From CBDCWQ01 sp965223435 (GTDB taxonomy: Bacteria; Myxococcota; Kuafuiibacteriia; Kuafuiibacteriales; Kuafuiibacteriaceae), in contig CBDCWQ010000020.1 in the NCBI GenBank assembly GCA_965223435.1, positions 434,001-498,000 on the forward strand: a stretch of DNA of 64,000 nucleotides. Reading direction: 5' to 3'. Each line of letters opens with the position of its first letter. Position 1 is the stretch's first letter. Below, piece after piece: positions 36,451 to 44,720 of this stretch. Made by a program: the position numbers and the translations under genes. The notes below the pieces were generated by a model that worked only from the letters and a program-made list of their open reading frames with translations, ran no database searches and was not told the DNA's origin.

Positions 36451-37233
36451 ATGCAGTACCAGCACATTCTTTACGAGCGGGACGGCCGGTGTCTTCGCCT
36501 GACTTTGAACCGTCCTGAAAAGCGCAATGCGCTGAGTGTTTTGATGCTTCAAGAACTGCTCGACGCACTCGAACGTGCAGACCGCGAAAAGAAGATTTGC
36601 TGCATGGTTTTTCGTGGTGCCGGAGACAAGGCTTTTTGCGCCGGCGCAGACCTCGGGGACATGGGCGAGCAAAAGAGCGACTTCGAGGACTACGAGCGAC
36701 GTGGCTTGTTTGCCCAGCTGTTTTCCCGGATTTTGGCGCACTCCAAGGTGAGCATTGCCGCGGTCAATGGGCACTGTCTTGCCGGTGGATTGGGGCTCGC
36801 GCTTGCCTGCGACCTTGCGATTGTCAAGCAAGGTGCCAAAGTCGGCACGCCCGAAATTGCCCGCGGCTTGTTTCCGTTTATGATTTCGTCGTTGATTCTT
36901 CGAACGGTCTCGCGTCGGGTGGCGCACGAGTTGATGTACCTGGGCCGGCTGTTGACCGCAAAAGAAGCGGTAGAGGTCGGGCTGTTCAATCGTTTCGCAT
37001 CGAGTGAGGCTTTTGATGCCGAGGTCGAAGAGTGGCTCGAGCGTCTCTGTGGGTTTTCTCCAGCGGTCCTCGAATTGGGTAAGAAGGGGCTGACGGGACA
37101 ACGTGGCATGACCATCCAAAGTGCGCTTCCTTTTTTGCAGGGCCTGCTTTGTGTGAACGCAAAGATGAGCGACGCACAAGAAGGCATACGCGCATTCTTT
37201 GAGAAGCGAACGCCCGTGTTCAAAGGCGAGTAG
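36451..37233 (+). CDS. Enoyl-CoA hydratase/isomerase family protein
   Basis: 260 aa, a full-length crotonase. Oxyanion-hole segments are GAGDKAFCAGADLGDM and NGHCLAGGLGLALACDLAI; the GTPEIARGLFPF region carries the Glu used by hydratases. The C-terminal helices (HELMYLGRLLTAKEAVEVGL) are standard. It probably hydrates an enoyl-CoA. Its position 12 bp before a biotin carboxylase gene suggests leucine/isovalerate (methylglutaconyl-CoA hydratase) or another acyl-CoA catabolic pathway. The substrate is inference only. Confidence 0.92.
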   Translation: MQYQHILYERDGRCLRLTLNRPEKRNALSVLMLQELLDALERADREKKICCMVFRGAGDKAFCAGADLGDMGEQKSDFEDYERRGLFAQLFSRILAHSKVSIAAVNGHCLAGGLGLALACDLAIVKQGAKVGTPEIARGLFPFMISSLILRTVSRRVAHELMYLGRLLTAKEAVEVGLFNRFASSEAFDAEVEEWLERLCGFSPAVLELGKKGLTGQRGMTIQSALPFLQGLLCVNAKMSDAQEGIRAFFEKRTPVFKGE

Positions 37234-37245
37234 GCAATAGGGAGC

Positions 37246-38607
37246 ATGATGAAAAAGCTTTTGGTTGCAAATCGAGGTGAAATTGCCCGGCGCATCATCC
37301 GAACGGCCCGAAAAATGGGGATACATTCGGTTGCGGTGGCTTCAAAGCCGGATCTGGACGCTCCCTTTGCCCTGGAGGCGGACGAAGTCCATCTTCTCGG
37401 GGAGGCTCCGCCTCGGGAGAGTTACTTGGCTGCGAGCAAGATCATCGGTGTTGCCCAAAGCGCTGGTGTAGACGCGATTCACCCGGGGTATGGATTTTTG
37501 GCAGAAAGTGCTGAGTTTGCTGAGCAGGTCAGGGACGCCGGTTTCCTTTTTGTCGGCCCGAGCCAAAAAACCATGCGCCAGGTAGGATCAAAACTCACTG
37601 CGCGGAAAATCGCAGAAGAGGCGGGCATCCCGCTGGTTCCGGGATCACCGGTTTTGAGTACCCTCGAAGAGGCGAAAGCCGCCGCGCTTTCGGTGGGTTA
37701 CCCGGTTATGCTCAAGGCCGCCCTCGGTGGGGGCGGAATCGGAATGTCCCTGGTTCCAGACGAAAAACGCCTGGAACGAGCATTTGTGGACACGGCAAAA
37801 AAGGGTCAGCTTTTCTTCGGTTCGAGCGCTGTTTACCTCGAAAAGTGGATCAATCGGCCCGCTCACGTGGAAGTCCAAATCTTGGGGGACGGCCATGGCA
37901 AGGTTGTGGCGCTGGGAGAGCGAGACTGCACCATCCAACGGCGACATCAGAAGGTCTTGGAAGAAACGCCCTCTTTGCGTATCGATGCTGGCGTCAGGGC
38001 CAAAATGCTTGAAGCTGCGGTGCGCCTCGGTGAGTCGGTCCAGTATGAGAGCGCGGGCACCGTCGAAATGCTCTACTCCGAAGACGAATCGGGTCAGGCG
38101 CAGTTCTTTTTCCTGGAAGTCAATGCCCGTTTGCAGGTCGAGCACCCGGTGACCGAGATGGTGACCGGACTTGATCTGGTTGAACTTCAGCTTTTGATAG
38201 CGCAGGGCTCGAAGTTGCCCAAAGACCTTGATGATTTGAAGTTCAGTGGACACGCCATCGAAGCCCGCATCTGTGCGGAGGATCCCAAAAAAAGATTCTT
38301 CCCTTCTCCGGGCACCATCGAGGAACTTCGTTTTCCCTCGCAGCAAGAGGGCGTTCGGGTCGACTCCGGGGTTGCCGCGGGTAGCATAGTGTCACCAGCG
38401 TACGATTCGCTCCTTGCCAAGCTTATTGTCTGGGGCGCTTCGCGAGAAGAAGCGATAAAACGTCTGGAGACCGCCGTCGCGTCTACACATGTGACTGGCG
38501 TGAAGTGTAATCTAGAGATTTTTCCCGCGATTCTAGCGGAACCCGAATTTCGCTCTGGGCGCCACGATACCAGCTTTTTGTCCCAGGTTTTGGGGTACAA
38601 GTCTTGA
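37246..38607 (+). CDS. Biotin carboxylase subunit of an acyl-CoA carboxylase
   Basis: 453 aa (the ATG at 37249 is equally likely). The three biotin-carboxylase domains are complete: KLLVANRGEIARRIIRTARKMG, HPGYGFLAES, ATP-grasp motifs, RDCTIQRRHQKVLEE and FLEVNARLQVEHPVTE. There is no biotinyl (BCCP) domain. The glycine-rich loop reads ALGGGGIGM, with Ile where Arg or Lys is common. It carboxylates biotin using ATP and bicarbonate. Coupling with the preceding hydratase points to an acyl-CoA (e.g. methylcrotonyl-CoA) carboxylase rather than the fatty-acid-synthesis enzyme, but AccC cannot be excluded. Confidence 0.92.
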   Translation: MMKKLLVANRGEIARRIIRTARKMGIHSVAVASKPDLDAPFALEADEVHLLGEAPPRESYLAASKIIGVAQSAGVDAIHPGYGFLAESAEFAEQVRDAGFLFVGPSQKTMRQVGSKLTARKIAEEAGIPLVPGSPVLSTLEEAKAAALSVGYPVMLKAALGGGGIGMSLVPDEKRLERAFVDTAKKGQLFFGSSAVYLEKWINRPAHVEVQILGDGHGKVVALGERDCTIQRRHQKVLEETPSLRIDAGVRAKMLEAAVRLGESVQYESAGTVEMLYSEDESGQAQFFFLEVNARLQVEHPVTEMVTGLDLVELQLLIAQGSKLPKDLDDLKFSGHAIEARICAEDPKKRFFPSPGTIEELRFPSQQEGVRVDSGVAAGSIVSPAYDSLLAKLIVWGASREEAIKRLETAVASTHVTGVKCNLEIFPAILAEPEFRSGRHDTSFLSQVLGYKS

Positions 38608-38883
38608 GGTCGCCTAGAGCACATCTCACTTTGAACGCCACCACGCCGACGGTATTGAAGTGAGCCACGGGTTTGGTGTGGGCCGTGTGCACGTATGTCG
38701 GTCTCCCTGGTGTGTTCTGTTTGCAAAGTGTGTTGTCGTATGGGACGTGCGCTCGGTACCGCCGTAGGTTCGAACATATTAATCTAAAGAGATTCGTGAA
38801 AACCGTGGGCGAGGTGATATGCTAAGGGTGCCGTCTGCCGGGAAGGATCGTGGCAGCTGGTTGCGCCTGGGCTAACCTGACGA

Positions 38884-40422
38884 ATGGACTTTATTGGGCA
38901 CAGTGAAAGGCACGAGGGCGTTCCGACCACCTACGCAGTGTACAAAAAGTCCTCGCCTCAGCCGGCTGAAGAAAAGATAGATCTCGGAGAACGCTACCGC
39001 ATCGAGCGACGGCTCCAGCAAGGTGGAATGGGTGTCGTGTACTTGGCCACGCAGCTTCATCTTGAGCGCCACGTGGCCGTGAAAGTCTTAAGCCCGTGCC
39101 AAAGAGACGTATCTCAGAATCTGAAGGAACAATTTTATCGAGAAGCGGCCACGTTGGCTCGTCTTAAGCATCCCAATGTGGTGACCGTTCATGATTATGG
39201 CCAGGCGAAAACCTCAGAGATGTTTTTGGTCATGGAGTATCTCGATGGCCTGTCTTTGCGCGATTTGGTGGAGCGCGAGGGTGTGCCTTCGATCGATCGC
39301 GTGCTGGAGATCGGCCTTCAGGTCGCTCGGGCGCTGCGAGAAGCGCATCGCTACGATGTGGTACATCGTGATCTTAAACCGGAAAACATCATGTTGGTTT
39401 CTCGAGATGAGGAAGACGACGCCCCTCTTGTGGATGCACCCGACTCGATTCTAGGACAGGCAGGAAACCACGTTAAGGTTTTGGACTTTGGCCTGGCCCG
39501 ACTGTTTGGTGAGCAACCAGATCCTTTCGATGCCCAGTTTGATAGTGTGTTCACTGGCTCTCCGGAGTATATGGCACCCGAACAGATCTGTTTCGACACC
39601 CTGGATGCCCGAACAGACTTATATGCCCTCGGGGGGATTCTTTATTATCTTGTATCTGGGAAACCGCCTTTCGAAGGCAAGACGACCAAGGCGTTGTACC
39701 ACTGCCACCTTCAAGAGCGGCCTGCGGCTCTTTGTCGCCGCGATTGCCCAGAAGACCTTGAAGCCATTATTTTCCGGTGCCTTGAGAAGCAAAAGGAAGC
39801 ACGGTACGCGTCAGCCAATGAGTTGATCACCGACATCAAACAGGTCTATCGGGCCCATCGGGGCCGTAGCCAAGACGAACACTCCGTTGTGTATCCCATG
39901 ACTGAGGATCTGGAACGAACTGCGAGGGCGCTTCTTCGTGGGGTCTCAAGCCCATCGGTTGACGCCCAGAACCTTACGGGTCCTCTTGGGCTTTCGCGCG
40001 GCGCGACCAATGACGTGTCCCTGTTTAGAAGCATGGATTTGGCGGTGCCGACGCAGTCCAGACTTTTGGTCCTTCCCTTCGTGGCTGTCCTTGTTCTCGG
40101 TCTTTTGACGGGCTCCTTGGCCACCTGGGCGGTGATGCAACGATACGCCCAACCAGAGGCCCAAGAGACGTCTTCAGTGGGCTTTAGGGAAACGAAGGTT
40201 CGCTTCGAATCCGATCCCAGTGGGGCACGGGTGTCCGAGAACGGCGTGACCTTGGGCGTAACCCCGTTCATTGGGTCTTTTCCTCGTTCTTCGAAAGCAG
40301 GGTCGCGGGCGTTTGTTTTTTCGCTCGACGGCTACGGGGACGTGCGTCTTGAATCCACGATGGAAAACGCCCACGCGGTCCTTAAGGCCCGTCTTGTCTC
40401 TGGCGCATCTGAGGAGCGTTAG
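38884..40422 (+). CDS. Ser/Thr protein kinase with C-terminal PEGA domain
   Basis: 512 aa. The Hanks-type kinase domain (~38-300) has the Gly loop LQQGGMGVVYLA, the VAVKVL lysine, catalytic HRDLKPENIM, DFGLA and GSPEYMAPEQ. A short acidic insert (DEEDDAPLVDAPDS) lies between the catalytic and DFG motifs. A single membrane helix (~390-412) is followed by an extracytoplasmic PEGA domain (~438-505; FESDPSGARVSENGVTLGVTP). This is a receptor-kinase layout frequent in Myxococcota. The outside PEGA domain may sense envelope components; cytoplasmic substrates are unknown. Confidence 0.94.
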   Translation: MDFIGHSERHEGVPTTYAVYKKSSPQPAEEKIDLGERYRIERRLQQGGMGVVYLATQLHLERHVAVKVLSPCQRDVSQNLKEQFYREAATLARLKHPNVVTVHDYGQAKTSEMFLVMEYLDGLSLRDLVEREGVPSIDRVLEIGLQVARALREAHRYDVVHRDLKPENIMLVSRDEEDDAPLVDAPDSILGQAGNHVKVLDFGLARLFGEQPDPFDAQFDSVFTGSPEYMAPEQICFDTLDARTDLYALGGILYYLVSGKPPFEGKTTKALYHCHLQERPAALCRRDCPEDLEAIIFRCLEKQKEARYASANELITDIKQVYRAHRGRSQDEHSVVYPMTEDLERTARALLRGVSSPSVDAQNLTGPLGLSRGATNDVSLFRSMDLAVPTQSRLLVLPFVAVLVLGLLTGSLATWAVMQRYAQPEAQETSSVGFRETKVRFESDPSGARVSENGVTLGVTPFIGSFPRSSKAGSRAFVFSLDGYGDVRLESTMENAHAVLKARLVSGASEER

Positions 40423-40579
40423 GGTCGTTGGATACCCCCCGGTTCATCACTACCGGGCAAGTTGGGCACCCGGGAACAGGAGGCCACCCAGCCTTGGGCA
40501 AAGCGCTGAATGTCCTTGTCCGAAGAGCGTTTGAGGTACTTTCTTAGCTCTTGTCGCGCCGTGTCTTCAAGCCGGCCGT

Positions 40580-41230
40580 CAGGCCGCGCGCCAGCGTGTT
40601 GAGATCCGACGAGGGTGCCGCGAAGTAGTCGGTGTCGAGAAGGTTGGTGTTCGCACCCGAGACCTACGGGATTGAGAACCCAACATTCGGACCATTCGGT
40701 CTTTTGGTATGGTTTTTTCGGAAGGCAGCGCTCGGTGAGGTGTTCGCTGGGCAAGTCGGTGGGGTTGGGTGCCGAAGCACCATGGCCTCGATGGTTGATC
40801 AAGCTGACGTGACTGAAAAGGGAAGCGTGAGTTGGTCAGGTGGTCCACGGGCACGGCTGTTGCAGGGAGAACGGCCTTGGTCGATGTGAGCATGGAAGGT
40901 TCTCTTTGGGCGCCGAGATACCACGGGTCCAGGGAGGTGACCTCCTTATCCTCGGCTTCTTGGCCGACAAAGCCTTGCCTTTCGAGGAAGCTCTGCATAC
41001 GCCGAAAGACATTCCTTGCAACTTCCATGAGGTCTCGTTGGGTTGGCGGGAGGCATTGGTGAAACTTCGGCTCGGCCTCGTCATCGGTTCGAATGAAGAC
41101 ACCGTCGATGACGATCAGTTGCAGGTGCGGGTGCACGGTCAATGTCTTCGTGAATCGTTGGATGAACGTGACCTCACCGCACGGGACATTTTCGAGCCTT
41201 TGAGACTTCAGGGTGTAGTGCGTGTTGTTT
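40580..41230 (-). pseudogene. IS91-family transposase remnant
   Basis: Read on the minus strand, the frame contains GEVTFIQRF, VHPHLQLIVIDGVF, then LPPTQRDLMEVARNVFRRM and FLERQGF. These match the HUH (Y2) transposase region of IS91-like elements (family pattern GAVTFxQRF...HxHxLxxDGVF). The N-terminal zinc-binding part and the C-terminus are missing, and the downstream frame degenerates. No terminal sequence of the element was found. It marks the beginning of the accessory region after the kinase. Confidence 0.6.
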
Positions 41231-41316
41231 GCAAATGTGTAGAGTCCCTTCGGGGCTTGGGGGTGCTCTCTTCGGCTATCACGAATTGCAAAGAAAGCCT
41301 TTGGTCTGGTATTGCC

Positions 41317-42201
41317 TCACTCTTCTTCTTTGAAGATGACGTTGCATCTCACATAGTCGTTGAGTGGCACTTTTACTTCGCGGTTGTTGTCTCCGTGGGC
41401 ACAATCGAATTCCCATGTTACTTCTGTGAGGTGGGGCAAGTTGTTGTTCTGGTGAGCGGGAGATGGCGTTGCTTTAAGTGTGACGAAGCCCTCTTTGGGT
41501 GCAAGGGAAATACGGCAGTTGGCTCCCTCGCTTCCAGAGCAGTGAATCCCTTCGGGCTCGCTTGTGACGACGCCTTGGCCTTGGATCGTGACCTCCACTA
41601 TGCGGGTCGGGTTTTCTGTTGGCGTAATTCTGACACGGAAGCTCCCTCTACCAACGAGCTCTGTGCGTTCTTCTATGGGGCTCGGGGCTATATAGTCATA
41701 GTAGAAAGTGTGCACGGCGAGAGGCGTGTCAACGGGCGCGAATAGAGTTAAGATGCCGTTGGCGGATAAGAAGATAGAGCTGACCGTAAACCAGTATTCA
41801 CTGAAGCTTGAAAAGCTTAAGAGTTTGCAACGAGAGTCGTAGAACGTTTTCTCGCCGAGCTCATTTACGCAACTTGGCCACAGGAGATGCTCGAAAGCTG
41901 AGCTGAGAGGGCCCTCGAAGCGGTCGGGCTTTCTGGTGAGTTCGACGTAGTCTCGATCCCGGGCATGTTCGGCCGTAATGAATTTCCGATTACTGCATGG
42001 TGGTCCGTCGATCTGCAGCATCCTTCCGCGTTCCAGGGTGTATTGACAGTTTTCAGCGGTAGTAAGTGGTGTGTTTTGAATGGGTTCTTCGGGCCTACTG
42101 CGATCGCATGCAGCAGCGCGCGTAAAAAGAAGGAAAAACGATGCTGCTAGCGAGAGTTGAGTGAAGGACAGCCGGATTGGTTTGCGGTACTGTTGGTGCA
42201 T
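41317..42201 (-). CDS. Putative lipoprotein with divergent InlB B-repeat-like domain
   Basis: 294 aa from ATG at 42201, with GGAG about nine bases upstream. The signal (LSFTQLSLAASFFLLFTRAAAC) ends at a plausible lipidation Cys. A C-terminal segment (VTIQGQGVVTSEPEGIHCSGSEGANC...VTLKATPSP) has the GxVTSxPxGIxC pattern of the bacterial B-repeat-like domain seen in many secreted proteins, ending DYVRCNVIFKEEE. It probably sits on the outer membrane. It lies between transposase relics, so it may be cargo or an older neighbour. The middle is unrecognised. Confidence 0.7.
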   Translation of the reverse strand: MHQQYRKPIRLSFTQLSLAASFFLLFTRAAACDRSRPEEPIQNTPLTTAENCQYTLERGRMLQIDGPPCSNRKFITAEHARDRDYVELTRKPDRFEGPLSSAFEHLLWPSCVNELGEKTFYDSRCKLLSFSSFSEYWFTVSSIFLSANGILTLFAPVDTPLAVHTFYYDYIAPSPIEERTELVGRGSFRVRITPTENPTRIVEVTIQGQGVVTSEPEGIHCSGSEGANCRISLAPKEGFVTLKATPSPAHQNNNLPHLTEVTWEFDCAHGDNNREVKVPLNDYVRCNVIFKEEE

Positions 42202-42937
42202 GTGATGTTTCTCCACCGGCAACGTTCTTTCGTGTATAGGGCATCCAGTCTCGGCGCTGCGGGGCTCTTGGTTTCTGCTTCTATAGTGCGTCGAGAAGGC
42301 GGGTGGGTGTCAATCTGTTGTGCCGTGTGGGCTGTCCGAAAATCATTGCAGTGGAGAGAGTGTTGCCGGCTCTTTGCATAGTTGATGGCGTGTGGTGACC
42401 GAACAAAATGGGCGGAGTTAACTAGCTCTGATATGGAGTGACCCTTTGTCAATACTTGTAAGCTGATTTTGGCTCTAAAAGGCCTCCCTTTCTTAGCAGT
42501 AAGGTGTAGTTGAAAGAGGGGAAGCGCAAAGGAAGGACGACGTAGGTCTCTTCGACGACGAGTCACTCTGATATCCGCGGATTACCTGGACATAGCCCAG
42601 GCAGAGCCTAGCATGACCGTGTTCCGTCGGGAGAGATCGCTGTCTAGTCGCGCGAATCCGGCGCAAGGCCTGTCGCAATGCTAGGTCGCGTGTTTCTCCA
42701 ATTCGTGCCTTGGTCGTCCGCCCTTCGCGTCTCCCCTCATACTTTTTGTTTAGGTCATCCTGTTGCCCGGGGCAGAGTCCCCGCCGGAGGCACCCGTACG
42801 CTTCATCCACGGTCAAAGTCACCGGTGGGCGCAGTGGTGGTCCAGGCCGCGCAGCGCCGAGCATAGCGAGGGCAGCCTGGAGGACCATAAGCACGCTGGT
42901 AGACTCTTGAAGATGGGGCGCACGGTTCGTCATGGTT
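42202..42937. other. Accessory-region gap; possible 3' non-coding end of the IS110-family element
   Basis: No convincing gene. A 146-codon minus-strand frame (42493-42933) is open but resembles nothing known. The segment next to the IS110 C-terminal fragment may belong to the non-coding end of that element, where some IS110/IS1111 relatives encode their guide RNA. No hairpin pair could be assigned by eye. Confidence 0.3.
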
Positions 42938-43069
42938 TCAGGCCGCCCGCCTCAGACCCGGCCCAACCTGAGCACTTCTTGGATAGAGAACCGCCCAGAG
43001 GAAGCCAACGAGTTCTCTTGCAACCGCGATGGTTGCTTTGTTCACATTTTTGTTTCCGTGCACGAGGCG
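42938..43069 (-). pseudogene. IS110-family transposase, 3'-terminal fragment
   Basis: The minus-strand frame reads RLVHGNKNVNKATI followed by AVARELVGFLWAVLYP, the typical C-terminal end of IS110 transposases. Homology stops abruptly at about 43069, where the group II intron begins. The matching N-terminal part is at 47969-48673 on the same strand, beyond the intron. Roughly 100 residues of the middle, including the catalytic Ser region, are missing from both fragments. Confidence 0.72.
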
Positions 43070-43494
43070 CGAAGCGGCGCCCCAAATAAGCTGATGAAAG
43101 TTCAGTCTATGGAATTTGTCGTTCACCATAGTAGGCCAGGAGACAGCATGAAGAGCGATCAACATGCTGAAGCTCTCCGGAAAAGTCGAGCTTGGCTCGG
43201 CCAGCCAAATCTACAGGCCGCACCATCCGGGAACTCCTATGGGCCCCGTAAGGAAAGTTGTCGAGGCAGACCCTACGGGAGTGGGGGGAATGCAGACTTT
43301 GATGTCCAAGAAACGATGACTCGCAGACATCAACTCGGCCGGGGTTATCGAGGTGGCATGTGGAGAATGTTTGGGGCGCTAACCGCGGGAGACCTGCAGA
43401 ATCGAAGTGCTCTCCGTATAAGACGACAAACGTCGAAGTCAGAGGGTGATTCTGCAGGAGTCGGAGGAGGCCGTAAGAGCTATGAGGTTGGGTA

Positions 43495-43900
43495 ATGCCG
43501 GCTGAGCAAAGGGCCTCTACCGTCACAGCGGGTGCGGGCAAAGCGGAGGATGCGGTGACTGCCCAACCGGGCTATCAGCGCCGCGGTAAAATTCGGTCGC
43601 TTCAACGTACCCTATACCGATCGGCCAAAGCAGACCGCCGACGGACTTTCCACCAATTGTACGATCATGTCTGTCGGGAGGATATCCTGCACGAGGCCTG
43701 GCGTCGGGTGAAGAACAACGGCGGTGCAGGAGGAGTAGATGGTATAGATATTGAGACATTTGAGGAAAATGCGGCAGAAGAAATAGCAACGCTTAGCGAA
43801 GAGCTCCGAAACGGCCGCTACCGCCCTGGAGCCGCTCGCCGCGTCTATATTCCGAAGTCGCAGACCGAACAACGCCCCCTAGGGATCCCGACGGTCAGGG
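43495..43900 (+). pseudogene. ltrA: Group II intron reverse transcriptase/maturase, 5' part
   Basis: Contains the RT-0 to RT-1 region: FHQLYDHVCREDILHEAWRRVKNNGGAGGVDGIDI, then LRNGRYRPGAARRVYIPK and RPLGIPTVR. After the PTVR arginine the reading frame runs into foreign sequence and a stop (43912). The natural continuation, RDRVVQAALK, is found at 46831. The two parts together would give ~468 aa, a normal length for this family. Confidence 0.88.
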
Positions 43901-43912
43901 TCAACTACACTT

Positions 43913-44212
43913 AGTAACAGTGAGCTTTCGGACTGGGCCGAAATCACCCATCCATTCCACCCCTTACGCGGTCAGAAGTTTCCTGTCCTGAAATCGAGAA
44001 AACTTGCTCAGCGAGACCTGCTCTCGCTCAAGGGTTCGCCCAGAGGAACGATCGTCGTCCCGCGTGATTGGACGGACAAGTCAGACCCAGATCCATACTC
44101 CGGTTTGGATATTCGTTCTCCGATCTTGTCATTCAAGAATCTGTGCGCTTTGGCCGATCTTTTGAGTGCCCTTCGTCGGAAATCTGGGAAGAAAGTGGGG
44201 GTTGACGGATGA
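43913..44212 (+). CDS. DUF5372-like small protein of the recombinase element, no canonical start
   Basis: The frame reads ELSDWAEITHPFHPLRGQKF ... SPILSFKNLCALADLLSALR. This matches DUF5372 (family pattern THPFHPLxG and SPxxxxxLLALADLL), small proteins often encoded beside such recombinases. No ATG, GTG or TTG occurs in frame between the element's left edge and the conserved region. The gene therefore either uses a rare start, or lost its 5' end, or was expressed by fusion to the interrupted gene. Its stop overlaps an ATG at 44209. Function unknown. Confidence 0.6.
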   Translation, partial: SNSELSDWAEITHPFHPLRGQKFPVLKSRKLAQRDLLSLKGSPRGTIVVPRDWTDKSDPDPYSGLDIRSPILSFKNLCALADLLSALRRKSGKKVGVDG

Positions 44213-44227
44213 GGCGGTTTGAGAGAA

Positions 44228-44257
44228 TATCAGACCAGTTATATAACTGGTCTGATA
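44228..44257. promoter_or_regulatory. Perfect 30-bp palindrome directly before the DUF6788-like gene
   Basis: Each base from 44228 to 44242 pairs with its partner from 44257 back to 44243. The half-site is TATCAGACCAGTTAT, with the centre inside TTATATAA. It begins 15 bp after the DUF5372-like stop and ends three bases before ATG 44261, where a ribosome binding site would normally be. It could be an operator, a recombinase site or an RNA hairpin that controls translation. Confidence 0.85.
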
Positions 44258-44260
44258 AAT

Positions 44261-44593
44261 ATGAAGAGTTCAGTAGAAAAGCTGCGCCGGAATCGCGCGG
44301 GTCTCATCCGTCGACTTCGAGCGATGAAGCCCGAGTTTTTACGAGGATCTCTGATCGAGCGTTACAAAAAGTGCGGCAAAGCTGGCTGCCAATGCGCGGA
44401 AGGCCGTGGCCATGGTCCCAAATATTACTTGTCGGTGAGCCTCCCCGGCCGCCGTCCAGAGATGATCTACGTTCCGCAGTCGTACGTGAGTCAGGTCGAA
44501 GCCTACCTGGAAAATTTAGCAGAAGCCCGTGCGTTGCTGGAAGAAATCTGCGAAACCAATCGCGAGTTACTGAGACGGCGGGAAGACTTTTAG
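44261..44593 (+). CDS. DUF6788-like small basic protein of the recombinase element
   Basis: 110 aa from ATG at 44261. Conserved pattern: FLRGSLIERYKKCGKAGCQC followed by GHGPKYYLS and MIYVPQSYVSQVEAYL, with a helical C-terminus (LLEEICETNRELLRRR). The CGKxxCxC cysteines may bind zinc. Such proteins are common companions of serine recombinases and transposases and may act as DNA-binding accessory factors, but this is not proven. It has no ribosome binding site; a palindrome occupies the upstream position. Confidence 0.78.
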   Translation: MKSSVEKLRRNRAGLIRRLRAMKPEFLRGSLIERYKKCGKAGCQCAEGRGHGPKYYLSVSLPGRRPEMIYVPQSYVSQVEAYLENLAEARALLEEICETNRELLRRREDF

Positions 44594-44720
44594 AGCGGTG
44601 CGATGGAGCCAGGGCCCACTCATCCCCTGAAGTGTATCGATCTGTCGATGGCCGGAATCGTCGTGGCCAACATGATTCAAGACTTTTTCCTTTTGAAACA
44701 AGACAAAGAGGAGTTGCAAG

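Noticed and set aside
40840..41745. Plus-strand 301-codon frame
   Set aside because: It spans two unrelated minus-strand features, the IS91-type relic and the lipoprotein gene, and has no motif.
42493..42933. Minus-strand 146-codon frame beside the IS110 fragment
   Set aside because: No motif, no ribosome binding site, and it sits in a probable non-coding end of an insertion element. Left as part of the gap description.
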